A DNA stretch of 34,764 nt from an uncultured Eubacteriales bacterium (GTDB lineage: Bacteria; Bacillota; Clostridia; Oscillospirales; Acutalibacteraceae), in NCBI GenBank assembly GCA_934486915.1, contig CAKSRC010000013.1, positions 1 through 34,764 of the forward strand. The letters run 5' to 3'. A program made the translations under genes and the position numbers. Shown piece after piece: positions 25,689 through 33,501 of the stretch. Under the pieces are notes generated by a model. That model was not told where the DNA came from, searched no databases, and was given only the letters and a program-made list of their open reading frames with translations. How positions within the stretch are numbered: the first letter of the stretch is position 1; each line of letters opens with the position of its first letter.

Positions 25689-25720
25689 AAGGGATGCCAA
25701 TTTTAGGTATCCCTTTTTTT
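25689..25720 (+). terminator. Terminator of ftsZ
   Basis: AAGGGATGCC pairs with GGTATCCCTT (one G-U) and runs into seven T. It ends the dcw cluster. Confidence 0.92.
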
Positions 25721-25811
25721 ATAGTGATTTTAGTAGAATTTTAATCTTGCAATTATATAAAAAATTATATATAATAAAAAGTAATGCTTATTTTGTTATT
25801 GGAGTGATAAT

Positions 25812-26306
25812 TTGGAATCTTTAGTTTATTCTATAGTAGATTTTCTTGATGACTCTTTGGGGGCTAATATTATTATATTTATAGTTTCAATGCTTCCTAT
25901 ACTTGAATTGAGGGGTGGAATATTAGCAGCAAGCCTTTTGGGAGTTGACTGGAGAACTGCTATGATTATATGTATAATAGGCAATATTATACCAATACCG
26001 TTTATCCTCTTGTTTTTAAAGAAAATATTAATGTGGCTTAAGAATACAAGGTTTGTTAAGTTTGTTGACAGTGTGGAAAAAAGAGTTGAGAAAAAAAGTG
26101 CTTCCATTACCAAGTACAAAAAGTGGGGACTGTTTTTATTTGTGGCCATACCTATCCCAGGAACCGGGGCGTGGACGGGATCTATGGCAGCAGCACTTCT
26201 AGATATACCGCTTAAAGACGCTATAATTTCTATTTTCTTAGGCGTATTTTCTGCGGCTGTAATTATGGCAGTGCTATCTTATGGAATTTTAGGCTTTTTT
26301 ATATAA
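25812..26306 (+). CDS. COG2426 'small multi-drug export' family membrane protein
   Basis: A 164-residue hydrophobic protein with about four transmembrane helices. SMLPILELRGGILAA near the N-terminus and AIPIPGTGAWTGSMAAALL in the second half are the conserved motifs of the COG2426/PF06695 family; the paired Pro- and Gly-rich re-entrant motifs resemble DedA-type transporters. The multi-drug export name has little experimental support, so the substrate is unknown. Start is TTG after TGGAGTGAT. It follows ftsZ after a strong terminator and is itself followed by a hairpin. Confidence 0.82.
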   Translation: MESLVYSIVDFLDDSLGANIIIFIVSMLPILELRGGILAASLLGVDWRTAMIICIIGNIIPIPFILLFLKKILMWLKNTRFVKFVDSVEKRVEKKSASITKYKKWGLFLFVAIPIPGTGAWTGSMAAALLDIPLKDAIISIFLGVFSAAVIMAVLSYGILGFFI

Positions 26307-26328
26307 AAATAATAATTATACTAATTGG

Positions 26329-26357
26329 GAGCAGGCATGAGCTTGCTCTTGTTTTTT
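26329..26357 (+). terminator. Hairpin terminator just upstream of the flavoprotein gene
   Basis: GAGCAGGC pairs with GCTTGCTC (one G-U) on an ATGA loop, followed by TTGTTTTTT. It ends only about 12 bases before the next start codon and touches its ribosome site AGGAGGG. Confidence 0.75.
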
Positions 26358-26369
26358 AGGAGGGTAAAT

Positions 26370-27665
26370 ATGGATAGTTTGATAGATGCGGATATAGCTA
26401 TAGTGGGCGGAGGAGCTTCAGGTCTTATAGCCTCAATTGCGGCGGCGCAGTACGCTAATATGCAAGATAAAAAAGTTAAAATAATAGTTTTGGAAAAAGA
26501 AAATAGAGTTGGCAAAAAAATACTTATGACAGGAAATGGTAAATGCAATTTAACTAATAAGAATTTGGATAGCAAGTTTTATCATTCTAACTCAAACAAT
26601 GCTATAGATTCTGTTTTAAATAAGTTTACATATCCGTTTATTGTAAACTTTTTTGAGTCTCTAGGTCTAATTTTTAGGGAGGATAAAGAGGGAAGAGTTT
26701 ATCCATATTGTGACCAAGCATCATCAGCACTTGATGTAATAAGGTCTAAGATGCAGGAGCTAGAGGTTGAGGAGATTTGTAATTTTGAAGTGGTATCGAT
26801 ACAAAAAGGTAAGTCTTTTTTTGTGATTGAGTCTAAAGAGTTAAAAATAAAAGCAAAGAGAGTAGTCGTTTCGACAGGAGGCAGAGCATCTATACTTTCT
26901 TGTAAAAATAATAACATATATTCGGCGCTAACAGGCTTTGGACATAAGTTGACTCCTACTTTTCCTTCACTTGTAAAAGTTAATACAAATTCAAATTTTA
27001 TAGGCTCTTTAAAGGGAATTCGCTGTAGAGCGGGAGTATCAGTAGTGGCAGACGGCAGAAGTTTAAAAACTGAGGTAGGAGAGCTTCAATTTGGTGATAA
27101 CGCTGTTTCTGGTATATGTGTATTTTCAATATCAAGACTTATAAGTGAATATTTTAGCTTAGGCACAATATACTCGGTTAACTATAAAAATGTAGACATA
27201 TTAATAGACCTATTTCCGGATTATTCTTTAGAAGACCTTAAAAAAATAATGGATAGAGCATTTACACTCAAGAAAAAAAGCTCATTGGATGAGCTTTTTA
27301 CGGGAATTATTAATAAAAGAATAGGTATGTCAATACTTAAGTCCTTGAACATGATTCCACTTTCAAGGAAAGTTGGGTCCTTAACGAGCAAGGAAAAGGA
27401 TAAGATTGTAAGCACCTTGAAGGGTTGGAGATTTAAGCCTAAGGGAGTATCAAAATGGGAAAATGCTCAAGTTACGGCCGGGGGTATAGATATTAGAGAG
27501 TTCAATATCAAAACAATGGAATCAAAGAAAGAAAGGGGACTGTTTGCTTGTGGTGAGGTTTTAGATGTAGACGGAGACTGCGGTGGATTTAACCTTCATT
27601 GGGCATGGAGTTCCGGATACTTGGCAGGGAAAAGTGCATTTGAAAGTTTAAATAATAATATATAA
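26370..27665 (+). CDS. NAD(P)/FAD-dependent oxidoreductase (BaiN/HI0933/YhiN family)
   Basis: A flavoprotein of 432 residues. The FAD dinucleotide fold GGGASGLIAS is at 13-22, followed by the family signatures VGKKILMTGNGKCNLTN, the EGRVYPYCDQASSALDV region, STGG and, near the C-terminus, TAGGIDIREFN and FACGEVLDVDGDCGGFNLHW. Some relatives (BaiN) reduce bile acid intermediates in gut clostridia, but most family members have no known substrate, so I do not assign one. The frame runs open to a TTG at 26325, but that stretch is the terminator hairpin; AGGAGGG and ATG at 26370 fix the start. Convergent with the PBP gene. Confidence 0.9.
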   Translation: MDSLIDADIAIVGGGASGLIASIAAAQYANMQDKKVKIIVLEKENRVGKKILMTGNGKCNLTNKNLDSKFYHSNSNNAIDSVLNKFTYPFIVNFFESLGLIFREDKEGRVYPYCDQASSALDVIRSKMQELEVEEICNFEVVSIQKGKSFFVIESKELKIKAKRVVVSTGGRASILSCKNNNIYSALTGFGHKLTPTFPSLVKVNTNSNFIGSLKGIRCRAGVSVVADGRSLKTEVGELQFGDNAVSGICVFSISRLISEYFSLGTIYSVNYKNVDILIDLFPDYSLEDLKKIMDRAFTLKKKSSLDELFTGIINKRIGMSILKSLNMIPLSRKVGSLTSKEKDKIVSTLKGWRFKPKGVSKWENAQVTAGGIDIREFNIKTMESKKERGLFACGEVLDVDGDCGGFNLHWAWSSGYLAGKSAFESLNNNI

Positions 27666-27667
27666 GC

Positions 27668-27701
27668 AAAATACGGGATATTTTTAAATATCCCGTATTT
27701 T
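27668..27701. terminator. Bidirectional terminator, 16-bp perfect inverted repeat
   Basis: AAAATACGGGATATTT and AAATATCCCGTATTTT are perfect complements around TT (the real loop is larger). The A-start and T-end give a T-tail on both strands. It lies 2 bases from the end of the flavoprotein gene and 26 bases from the end of the convergent PBP gene. Confidence 0.9.
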
Positions 27702-27727
27702 ATATCTGGTATAATCTTTAAATTAGG

Positions 27728-29110
27728 CTAATTTTTAATGCTGCTTACGGTGGCTTTCAATACTGCAGTGGCAATTGGTCCTGCTTGAGAGTAGCCATAT
27801 CCACTGTTTTCTACAACTACAACAAATGCAACAGGGCAGGATTCATCAGTTGCGAAACCTGTTATCCATGCGTGTGGTTTTTTGCCTTCACCAACCTCGG
27901 CAGTACCGGTTTTAGCGCATACGGTAAGACCTGCAAACATTGAATCGCCGTATTTGTTTGTTACATCGTATCTTAGCAACTCTTTTAATTTTTGGGCGGT
28001 TGATTGGCTGAGCATTTCTTTGGAATTTTCAGTTTTTCCACTATAGGTATTTATACCCTTATTAATTTTCATAGAGTCTATCATATATGGCTTGACCGGT
28101 GTGCCGTCGTTTGCAATGGCACCCATTATTGTCATCATATGCAAAGGATTTACAAGGTCATCTTGTTGCCCTATTCCGGACCATCCAAGAGAAGCATTGG
28201 TGGCATTGGATACGTCATAATGGCTTTCTAAGACATTTATTCCGTCTACATCCATATTTTGATTAAATCCCATTTCTTGAGCTTTAGCTGTCATCTTATC
28301 TTTTTCAAGTTCCATGGCAAGTTGAGCAAAAACAATATTGCACGATTGAGCCATACCATCTTTAAAATTTATATTTCCATGGTGTTCCATACAAGTGATT
28401 TTTTCACCGTTTACTACCATACTTCCTTGACAATTAAATGTCCTTGAGTATAAATCATCAATGTTGTCTATAGCAGCGGCAGCGGTTATAATTTTAAAGG
28501 TTGACCCCGGGGTGAATGATGATGATAACACTCTATTTAGATAAGCACCGCTGTATGTTCCGTTAGCATCACTGTTGATGTCGGGTTTATTGTAAGGATC
28601 ATAGGTTGGTTTGCTCGCCATACATAAAATTTCACCTGTCTTATAGTTATAAACGCATACAGCACCTTTTCTATTTCCAAGCTGTTCTGAAGCTACTTTG
28701 CAAATTGTACTGTCTAATGTAAGTTTAATATCTTTTGCAGTGTTGAAATATTTAGGTGCACCTATGCCCGTTACAATGTTATATCCAAATAGATCGGCAG
28801 AAAATACATTTTGAATAGCAGTAGTTATGTTTATGGAGCCGTCCCCAACGGTATGAAGCATTGCCTTTCTAATGGAAATATCATCATTGTATTTTCTTTT
28901 ACCATTGACAGATTGAGCTAATATATTGTTGTTTCTATCGACTATCTTTCCTGCATTTTCAAATTCATTGCCTGAAAGGTGGGTGTTAATAGGATTCATA
29001 GCAAAGCTTTTTGAATTGATAAAAAGCTTTGCAAAAAAGACACCTATCCCAATGAAGAACGATATTATTAAAAAATATATTATTATTGATCTTGTTTTTG
29101 TTTTTTTCAT
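27728..29110 (-). CDS. Class B penicillin-binding protein (PbpA-like transpeptidase)
   Basis: A 460-residue transpeptidase with an N-terminal signal-anchor (about 9-30), a short non-catalytic domain (about 52-120, starting GKIVDRNNNILAQ) and a transpeptidase domain with STFK (active Ser203), SCN (256-258) and KTG (400-402). It has no PASTA domain and a smaller N-terminal module than the division PBP, resembling the actinobacterial PbpA type. It starts 2 bases after the FHA-RodA stop, with AAGGAGGT inside that gene's end, so the SEDS polymerase and its PBP partner are co-translated. Probable role: cross-linking peptidoglycan made by the fused RodA, outside the membrane. Confidence 0.92.
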   Translation of the reverse strand: MKKTKTRSIIIYFLIISFFIGIGVFFAKLFINSKSFAMNPINTHLSGNEFENAGKIVDRNNNILAQSVNGKRKYNDDISIRKAMLHTVGDGSINITTAIQNVFSADLFGYNIVTGIGAPKYFNTAKDIKLTLDSTICKVASEQLGNRKGAVCVYNYKTGEILCMASKPTYDPYNKPDINSDANGTYSGAYLNRVLSSSFTPGSTFKIITAAAAIDNIDDLYSRTFNCQGSMVVNGEKITCMEHHGNINFKDGMAQSCNIVFAQLAMELEKDKMTAKAQEMGFNQNMDVDGINVLESHYDVSNATNASLGWSGIGQQDDLVNPLHMMTIMGAIANDGTPVKPYMIDSMKINKGINTYSGKTENSKEMLSQSTAQKLKELLRYDVTNKYGDSMFAGLTVCAKTGTAEVGEGKKPHAWITGFATDESCPVAFVVVVENSGYGYSQAGPIATAVLKATVSSIKN

Positions 29111-29112
29111 AG

Positions 29113-30765
29113 TTACCTCCTTCTTGCAGCATATGTTCTTTCATCTGAAACCTTTATAAAAGCTAAAAGCCCCCAGGAAGATATCATGCTTGATCCGCCC
29201 ATGCTTATAAAGGGAAGAGTAACGCCGGTTAATGGTAGGATATCTGTAGCCCCAAAGATGTTAAGACACATTTGAAAAACAAGAAGTCCTCCTGCTGAGC
29301 ATGCCGCTATATAATAAAAAGTAGATCTGCTTTTTGCGCTTGCTTTTCTTGTGTATATTAAAAATCCTACTATAGTGATGGAGGCCATAAAGGCTATGAT
29401 AAGGCCTAACTCTTCGCATACCATGCCAAAGGCCAAGTCACTTGTAGAGGCAAATATATATTTTAGATCTCCATTGCCAAGTCCAAGACCAAAGAGTCCA
29501 CCGCTTGCTGCAAATGTCAATACTCTTGTTTGTTGATATCCTAATGTATCTGCATAATCCCATACATGTCCCCAAGCTGCAAATCGATTGGCAACATAAG
29601 GTTTAAATTTAAGTATCATAAATGCGCCTAAAATTGCTGCGGCACATATTAGTATGATTGTACGTATATCGCCTGAACGCATGAAGGCTATAATTAGAAA
29701 TGTAATGAAAAAGATACATGCAGTACCAAAATCACCCATTAGGAATAACGCGCCCATACATATAGCTGAGAATACAATAAACTCTGTTAAGTTTTTACCC
29801 GTTTGAAGTTTATCAAGAGTGGAGGCACCTACGAATATAAATGCTATTTTTACAAACTCTGATGGTTGTACGGAAACTGAACCTATTTGTATCCAGTTTT
29901 GAGCACCATTATGTACAGTACCAAGGGCTAAGTTTATGACGAATAATACTATTGCTAATATTGATATTTTAAGCCGCCATTTCATTACTCTGTCAGGGTC
30001 TTCTACAAACCAAATTATAAAGCAAAACAGTATTAAGCCCAAAACTATTGCGATTATTTGGACGTATGTTTCCTTTATACCTTCACTTGATATTATTCCT
30101 AATCCTATTGAACAAAGGAATATAGAGAGAGTCTCAAGTTCAAAGTTTATGCGATTAAAAATGTATTTGCTGATAAAATAGAAAATCCATGATATAGCTA
30201 TCAATGAAGCAAATGGAATAAAGGATTCGTATTTAAATGAAAGATCGCATGTGAAAAGTTCTGCAGCCTCTAAAATTGAAAAAATTGTGACTAAGAATAA
30301 TAAAAAACTTTGAGATATTTTTCGCTTGTTTTTCTTATATTTACTGCTTTTTTCATTTTGGGGACATTTTTTTAGTATAAGCTCTGTCGAACCTACCTTT
30401 ATAACATCATTTATGTAGACAGGCTCTCTCTCAAATACTTCTTGGCCGTTTACATAAACCCCAGACTTTGAGTTGGTGTCTGATATAAGCCATCCTTCTT
30501 CTCTGCGCAACAAGACTGCGTGGTCTCTTGAAACGGTTGGATCATGAAGGACTATATCGGAATTTTTACTTCTTCCTATGGAGTTTTCCCAATACATTAT
30601 TGGAATTTCATCTTGAGTAAGCTTATTATAAAGCATAATAAGGGGATTGTTGCCTCTTATAGTTCGTCTTAAAGATACAAAGCACCTAAAGACAATTACA
30701 ATGGACAATAAAGCTAAAATTATCCTAATAATAAAATTGATTGTAATGATTAAGTTTTCAGTCAA
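29113..30765 (-). CDS. FHA domain fused to a FtsW/RodA/SpoVE-type SEDS polymerase
   Basis: A 550-residue fusion. An N-terminal helix (about 5-30) is followed by a cytoplasmic FHA phosphothreonine-binding domain (about 60-132) with all core residues: GRSKNSDIVL, SRDHA, and SGVYVNG. After a Lys-rich linker comes a full SEDS polymerase (about 150-540) with QIGSVSVQPSEFVKIAF, GGLFGLGLGNGD, the catalytic-type Asp in STSDLAFGMVCEELG, and TGVTLPFISMGGSS. I infer a lipid II polymerase whose activity or location responds to threonine phosphorylation. Start is TTG with AGAGG 7 bases upstream; no ATG occurs before the FHA domain. It heads a two-gene operon with the PBP, driven by a strong promoter. Confidence 0.92.
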   Translation of the reverse strand: MTENLIITINFIIRIILALLSIVIVFRCFVSLRRTIRGNNPLIMLYNKLTQDEIPIMYWENSIGRSKNSDIVLHDPTVSRDHAVLLRREEGWLISDTNSKSGVYVNGQEVFEREPVYINDVIKVGSTELILKKCPQNEKSSKYKKNKRKISQSFLLFLVTIFSILEAAELFTCDLSFKYESFIPFASLIAISWIFYFISKYIFNRINFELETLSIFLCSIGLGIISSEGIKETYVQIIAIVLGLILFCFIIWFVEDPDRVMKWRLKISILAIVLFVINLALGTVHNGAQNWIQIGSVSVQPSEFVKIAFIFVGASTLDKLQTGKNLTEFIVFSAICMGALFLMGDFGTACIFFITFLIIAFMRSGDIRTIILICAAAILGAFMILKFKPYVANRFAAWGHVWDYADTLGYQQTRVLTFAASGGLFGLGLGNGDLKYIFASTSDLAFGMVCEELGLIIAFMASITIVGFLIYTRKASAKSRSTFYYIAACSAGGLLVFQMCLNIFGATDILPLTGVTLPFISMGGSSMISSWGLLAFIKVSDERTYAARRR

Positions 30766-30821
30766 GCCTTAGCCTCTTTTCTACTTCATTTATGTTTAAG
30801 TATTATTTTAACACATAAGAG

Positions 30822-30850
30822 ATAATATTGCTATAACGTGGGAATGTCAA
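30822..30850 (-). promoter_or_regulatory. Sigma-A promoter of the FHA-RodA/PBP operon
   Basis: On the minus strand a perfect TTGACA (complement of 30845-30850), 17 bases, then TATTAT (complement of 30822-30827). It lies 56 bases before the TTG start. Confidence 0.85.
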
Positions 30851-30929
30851 TTAATCTAGTCTAATAACATAATGCATATATATTCATTTTAATGTATATT
30901 ATTTGCAGGAGATTTTATGCTATAAACTA

Positions 30930-30958
30930 TTGTTTTATTAAGTATTATAGGGTATAAT
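30930..30958 (+). promoter_or_regulatory. Sigma-A promoter of the amino acid ABC operon
   Basis: TTGTTT, 17 bases, perfect TATAAT, 35 bases before the start codon. Divergent from the FHA-RodA promoter; no operator-like palindrome is obvious between the two. Confidence 0.75.
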
Positions 30959-30993
30959 TATATAAAACAGCAATTTAGAGGTGAAAAATAAAA

Positions 30994-31758
30994 ATGAAAA
31001 AATATGCATTTATGCTCATGGGCATTTTGATGATTGCCGTTTCCTTTTCGGGGTGTTCCTCTAAAGTAACAAGCATAGAAGAACTAAAACAAAGAGGATC
31101 AATAGTTATGACGACTAATGCTGAGCTTGAACCTTTTGAATATAGAGATGGAAATGAAATTATTGGTATAGATATAGATATATCAAAAAAAATAGCCGAG
31201 AGTTTGGGCGTAGAGTTAGTTGTTAATGATGTTTCCTTTGATGCATTGATTTTTGAACTAAAGGGAAATAAATGCGATTTTGTTGCAGCGGGTATGAGTT
31301 ATAACGTTGACAGAGCGAGAAATGTAAGCTTTTCTGTGCCGTATTTTAATGCATCACAAGATATAGTTATCAGAAATGACAGCGATATCAAATCAGCAGA
31401 GGACATAAAAAACAAAATGATAGGTGTGCAGCTTGGTACCACAAGCGATAGCTATTGCACTGAAAATTTAAAATCTTCAAGTGTTGTACGTTATAATAAG
31501 TCGGTAGACGCAGTATCAGATCTTATAAACAAACGAATTGATGCTGTCGTTGTAGATGATTTTCTTGCAAATAAATTAATTGATAAAAATCCTGATTTAA
31601 TAAAAAAGTTGGATGAACGCTTAACCTCAGAAGAATATATGCTTTGTGTTAACAAACAAAACACTGAGCTTTTAAACTTTATAAACAGTGAAATAGAAAA
31701 TCTTAAACAAACGGGCGAATTGGATTCAATTATCAAAAAATATAGAAGAGACGAGTAA
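30994..31758 (+). CDS. Amino acid ABC transporter substrate-binding lipoprotein
   Basis: A 254-residue family 3 solute-binding protein. The signal peptide ends in a lipobox (FSGC), so the mature protein is tethered to the outside of the membrane by a lipidated Cys. The family core is present: GSIVMTTNAELEPFEY, IGIDIDISKKIAESLG, FDALIFELKGNKCDFVAAGM, RARNVSFSVPYF and IGVQLGTTSD. The charged contacts expected for an amino acid ligand can be seen, including RAR, but the exact substrate cannot be read. AGAGGTGA precedes the ATG; first of three genes. Confidence 0.93.
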   Translation: MKKYAFMLMGILMIAVSFSGCSSKVTSIEELKQRGSIVMTTNAELEPFEYRDGNEIIGIDIDISKKIAESLGVELVVNDVSFDALIFELKGNKCDFVAAGMSYNVDRARNVSFSVPYFNASQDIVIRNDSDIKSAEDIKNKMIGVQLGTTSDSYCTENLKSSSVVRYNKSVDAVSDLINKRIDAVVVDDFLANKLIDKNPDLIKKLDERLTSEEYMLCVNKQNTELLNFINSEIENLKQTGELDSIIKKYRRDE

Positions 31759-31771
31759 GATGGAGGACTAA

Positions 31772-32473
31772 ATGGACTTTTTTAATTCAATAGGCGAGCA
31801 AATATACTATAATTTGATTTATAAGGACAGATATATGTATATATTGCAGGGATTAGGAACTACACTTCAAATAACTGCATTTGCAGTTGTTATAGGTATA
31901 TTTATTGGTGTACTTATTGCAATGATAAAATTTGCAAGCAAGGGTAATAAAAAACTTAAAGTTTTTGAGATTATTGCTAATATTTATCTTACTGTCATAA
32001 GGGGAACCCCTGCAGTTGTTCAGCTATTTATAATGTATTATGTTATATTGGGAACTTCAGGTGCAGATAAGGTAACCGCAGCAATCTTTGCTTTTGGCAT
32101 AAATTCAGGTGCATATATAGCAGAAATTGTACGATCGGGAATATTATCAGTTGATAAAGGGCAAATGGAGGCCGGAAGGTCTTTAGGGCTTTCCTATAAA
32201 ACAACCATGTTTAAAATCATATTTCCCCAAGCTTTAAAAAATATTATACCTGCTCTTTGTAATGAGTTTATAGCACTTCTTAAAGAAACATCCGTTGCAG
32301 GATTTATAGGAGTTATGGACTTATCTAAAGCGGGAGATGTTATTAGAAGTCAAACATATGAAGCACTTGTCCCTCTTTTGGTTGTAGCGGCTATATATTT
32401 GGTATTTGTCGCAGGATTATCCGCTTTATTGTCTAAATTTGAAAGGAGGCTTCGCAAGAGTGATATTCGTTAA
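31772..32473 (+). CDS. Polar amino acid ABC transporter permease
   Basis: A 233-residue HisM/GlnP-type permease with about five transmembrane helices. The N-terminal LQGLGTTLQITAFAVVIGI and the TVIRGTPAVVQLFIMYY segment are standard for the family, as is the EAA loop EAGRSLGLSYKTTMFKIIFPQA that contacts the ATPase. It lies 13 bases after the binding protein gene and overlaps the ATPase gene by 14 bases. A single permease gene implies a homodimeric channel. Confidence 0.94.
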   Translation: MDFFNSIGEQIYYNLIYKDRYMYILQGLGTTLQITAFAVVIGIFIGVLIAMIKFASKGNKKLKVFEIIANIYLTVIRGTPAVVQLFIMYYVILGTSGADKVTAAIFAFGINSGAYIAEIVRSGILSVDKGQMEAGRSLGLSYKTTMFKIIFPQALKNIIPALCNEFIALLKETSVAGFIGVMDLSKAGDVIRSQTYEALVPLLVVAAIYLVFVAGLSALLSKFERRLRKSDIR

Positions 32474-33194
32474 GGATTTAAAAAAGAGTTTTAATACCTT
32501 AAATGGTGAGGTTCATGTTTTAAATGGGATAACACAACATATAAAAAAAGGTGAAAAAATTGCGATTGTTGGACCCTCGGGAAGTGGAAAAAGTACATTT
32601 TTAAGGTGCTTAAACAGGCTCGAGGAGCCGTCTTCGGGTAAAATATTATTCGATGGAGAAGAAATAACAGACCCTAAGTGTGATATAAATAAAGTTCGTA
32701 TGCATATGGGAATGGTTTTTCAGCACTTTAATCTTTTTCCACATCTTACGGTGTTGGATAATATTATTTTGGCGCCGACCCATCTTAAATTAATGAATGA
32801 AGATCAGGCAAAGGAAAAGGCATTTGAGCTTCTTAAAAGGGTTGGCCTTAAAGATAAGGCAAATTCCTATCCCGTTCAATTGTCAGGGGGTCAAAAGCAG
32901 CGAATAGCTATTGTGCGTGCGCTTGCTATGGAACCTAAGGTTATGCTTTTTGATGAACCAACTTCAGCGCTGGATCCTGAAATGGTAGGAGAGGTACTTG
33001 CGGTTATGAAAGAGCTTGCAGACGAAGGAATGACGATGGTTGTCGTAACGCATGAAATGGGATTTGCAAGAGAGGTTGCCACAAGAGTTTTATTTGTAAA
33101 CGAGGGAAAAATAATGGAGGACGAAGATCCTATTGAGTTTTTCTCTAATCCTAAAAATCCTAGGTTAAAAGAATTCTTGTCTAAGGTTTTATAA
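32460..33194 (+). CDS. Polar amino acid ABC transporter ATPase (GlnQ/HisP type)
   Basis: A 244-residue ATPase. Walker A GPSGSGKST is at 38-46, Q-loop Gln87 in VFQHFNLFPH, signature LSGGQKQR at 140-147, Walker B VMLFDEP followed by TSALDPE, and the switch His197 in VTHEMGF. All are intact, so it should be active. The frame runs open into the permease gene, but the true start is GTG at 32460, 10 bases after AAAGGAGG, giving MIFVKDLKKSF. Last gene of the operon; followed by the unusual GC-rich element, with no classic terminator until 33391. Confidence 0.94.
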   Translation: MIFVKDLKKSFNTLNGEVHVLNGITQHIKKGEKIAIVGPSGSGKSTFLRCLNRLEEPSSGKILFDGEEITDPKCDINKVRMHMGMVFQHFNLFPHLTVLDNIILAPTHLKLMNEDQAKEKAFELLKRVGLKDKANSYPVQLSGGQKQRIAIVRALAMEPKVMLFDEPTSALDPEMVGEVLAVMKELADEGMTMVVVTHEMGFAREVATRVLFVNEGKIMEDEDPIEFFSNPKNPRLKEFLSKVL

Positions 33195-33200
33195 TCATAG

Positions 33201-33360
33201 TGCAGATTTTCTCCTGTCTCTTAGGCGGTGGGATTCATTACGGTCTTTCAGTGAGAGGTCTAATCCCCCACTGAAACCCTGAGGAGCTAGCGTTCCCTTT
33301 GCACTGCTTGCAATCTGCCGTAACTTCTGCTTATTGCAAGCAAAGCAGAGCGCTGCCACG
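33201..33360. other. GC-rich, highly structured intergenic element of unknown identity
   Basis: By count, 82 of these 160 bases are G or C (51%), unlike the AT-rich intergenic DNA elsewhere. It has no long open frame, but many complementary segments: TGCTTGCAAT/ATTGCAAGCA (33305-33314, 33333-33342), TTTCAGTG/CACTGAAA (33246-33253, 33269-33276), GCAGATT/AATCTGC, TTACGG/CCGTAA and GGCGGTG/CGCTGCC (two G-U). GTGGGATT can pair with AATCCC at 33262-33267 instead of letting the TTTCAGTG hairpin form, giving alternative folds. TATAAT at 33190-33195 lies just ahead, without a good -35. It could be a non-coding RNA, a riboswitch-like leader, or the remnant of a mobile element; I do not recognise it and cannot fix its strand. 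Confidence 0.5.
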
Positions 33361-33390
33361 ATTTAAACAAGTTCAATTTTTAAAATGGAG

Positions 33391-33426
33391 GGTATATAGT
33401 TAATGATCTATATACCTGCCTTTTTT
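33391..33426 (+). terminator. Terminator downstream of the ABC operon and GC-rich element
   Basis: A perfect 9-bp stem (GGTATATAG with CTATATACC) followed after TGCC by six T. It would end a transcript running through the GC-rich element from glnQ or from a promoter within it, consistent with that element being transcribed on the plus strand. Confidence 0.75.
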
Positions 33427-33458
33427 GTTATTTTACTCTATTAAGTTTAAAAATAAAG

Positions 33459-33467
33459 TGTTATACT
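33459..33467 (+). promoter_or_regulatory. Extended -10 promoter candidate for polA
   Basis: TGTTATACT (TGn plus TATACT) lies 35 bases before the polA start. The region 17 bases upstream is a poor -35, which the extended -10 could make up for. Confidence 0.5.
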
Positions 33468-33501
33468 ATTAATATATTAATTTAAAATCGGAGGGTAATT
33501 G

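Noticed and set aside
26325..26369. Fifteen-residue N-terminal extension of the flavoprotein from a TTG start
   Set aside because: The stretch is a terminator hairpin and the strong ribosome site AGGAGGG serves the ATG at 26370.
33201..33360. Firm assignment of the GC-rich element as an IS200/IS605 end
   Set aside because: Only a short resemblance (GAATCCCACCG on the minus strand), with no tnpA or tnpB remnant on either side; kept as a hypothesis only.
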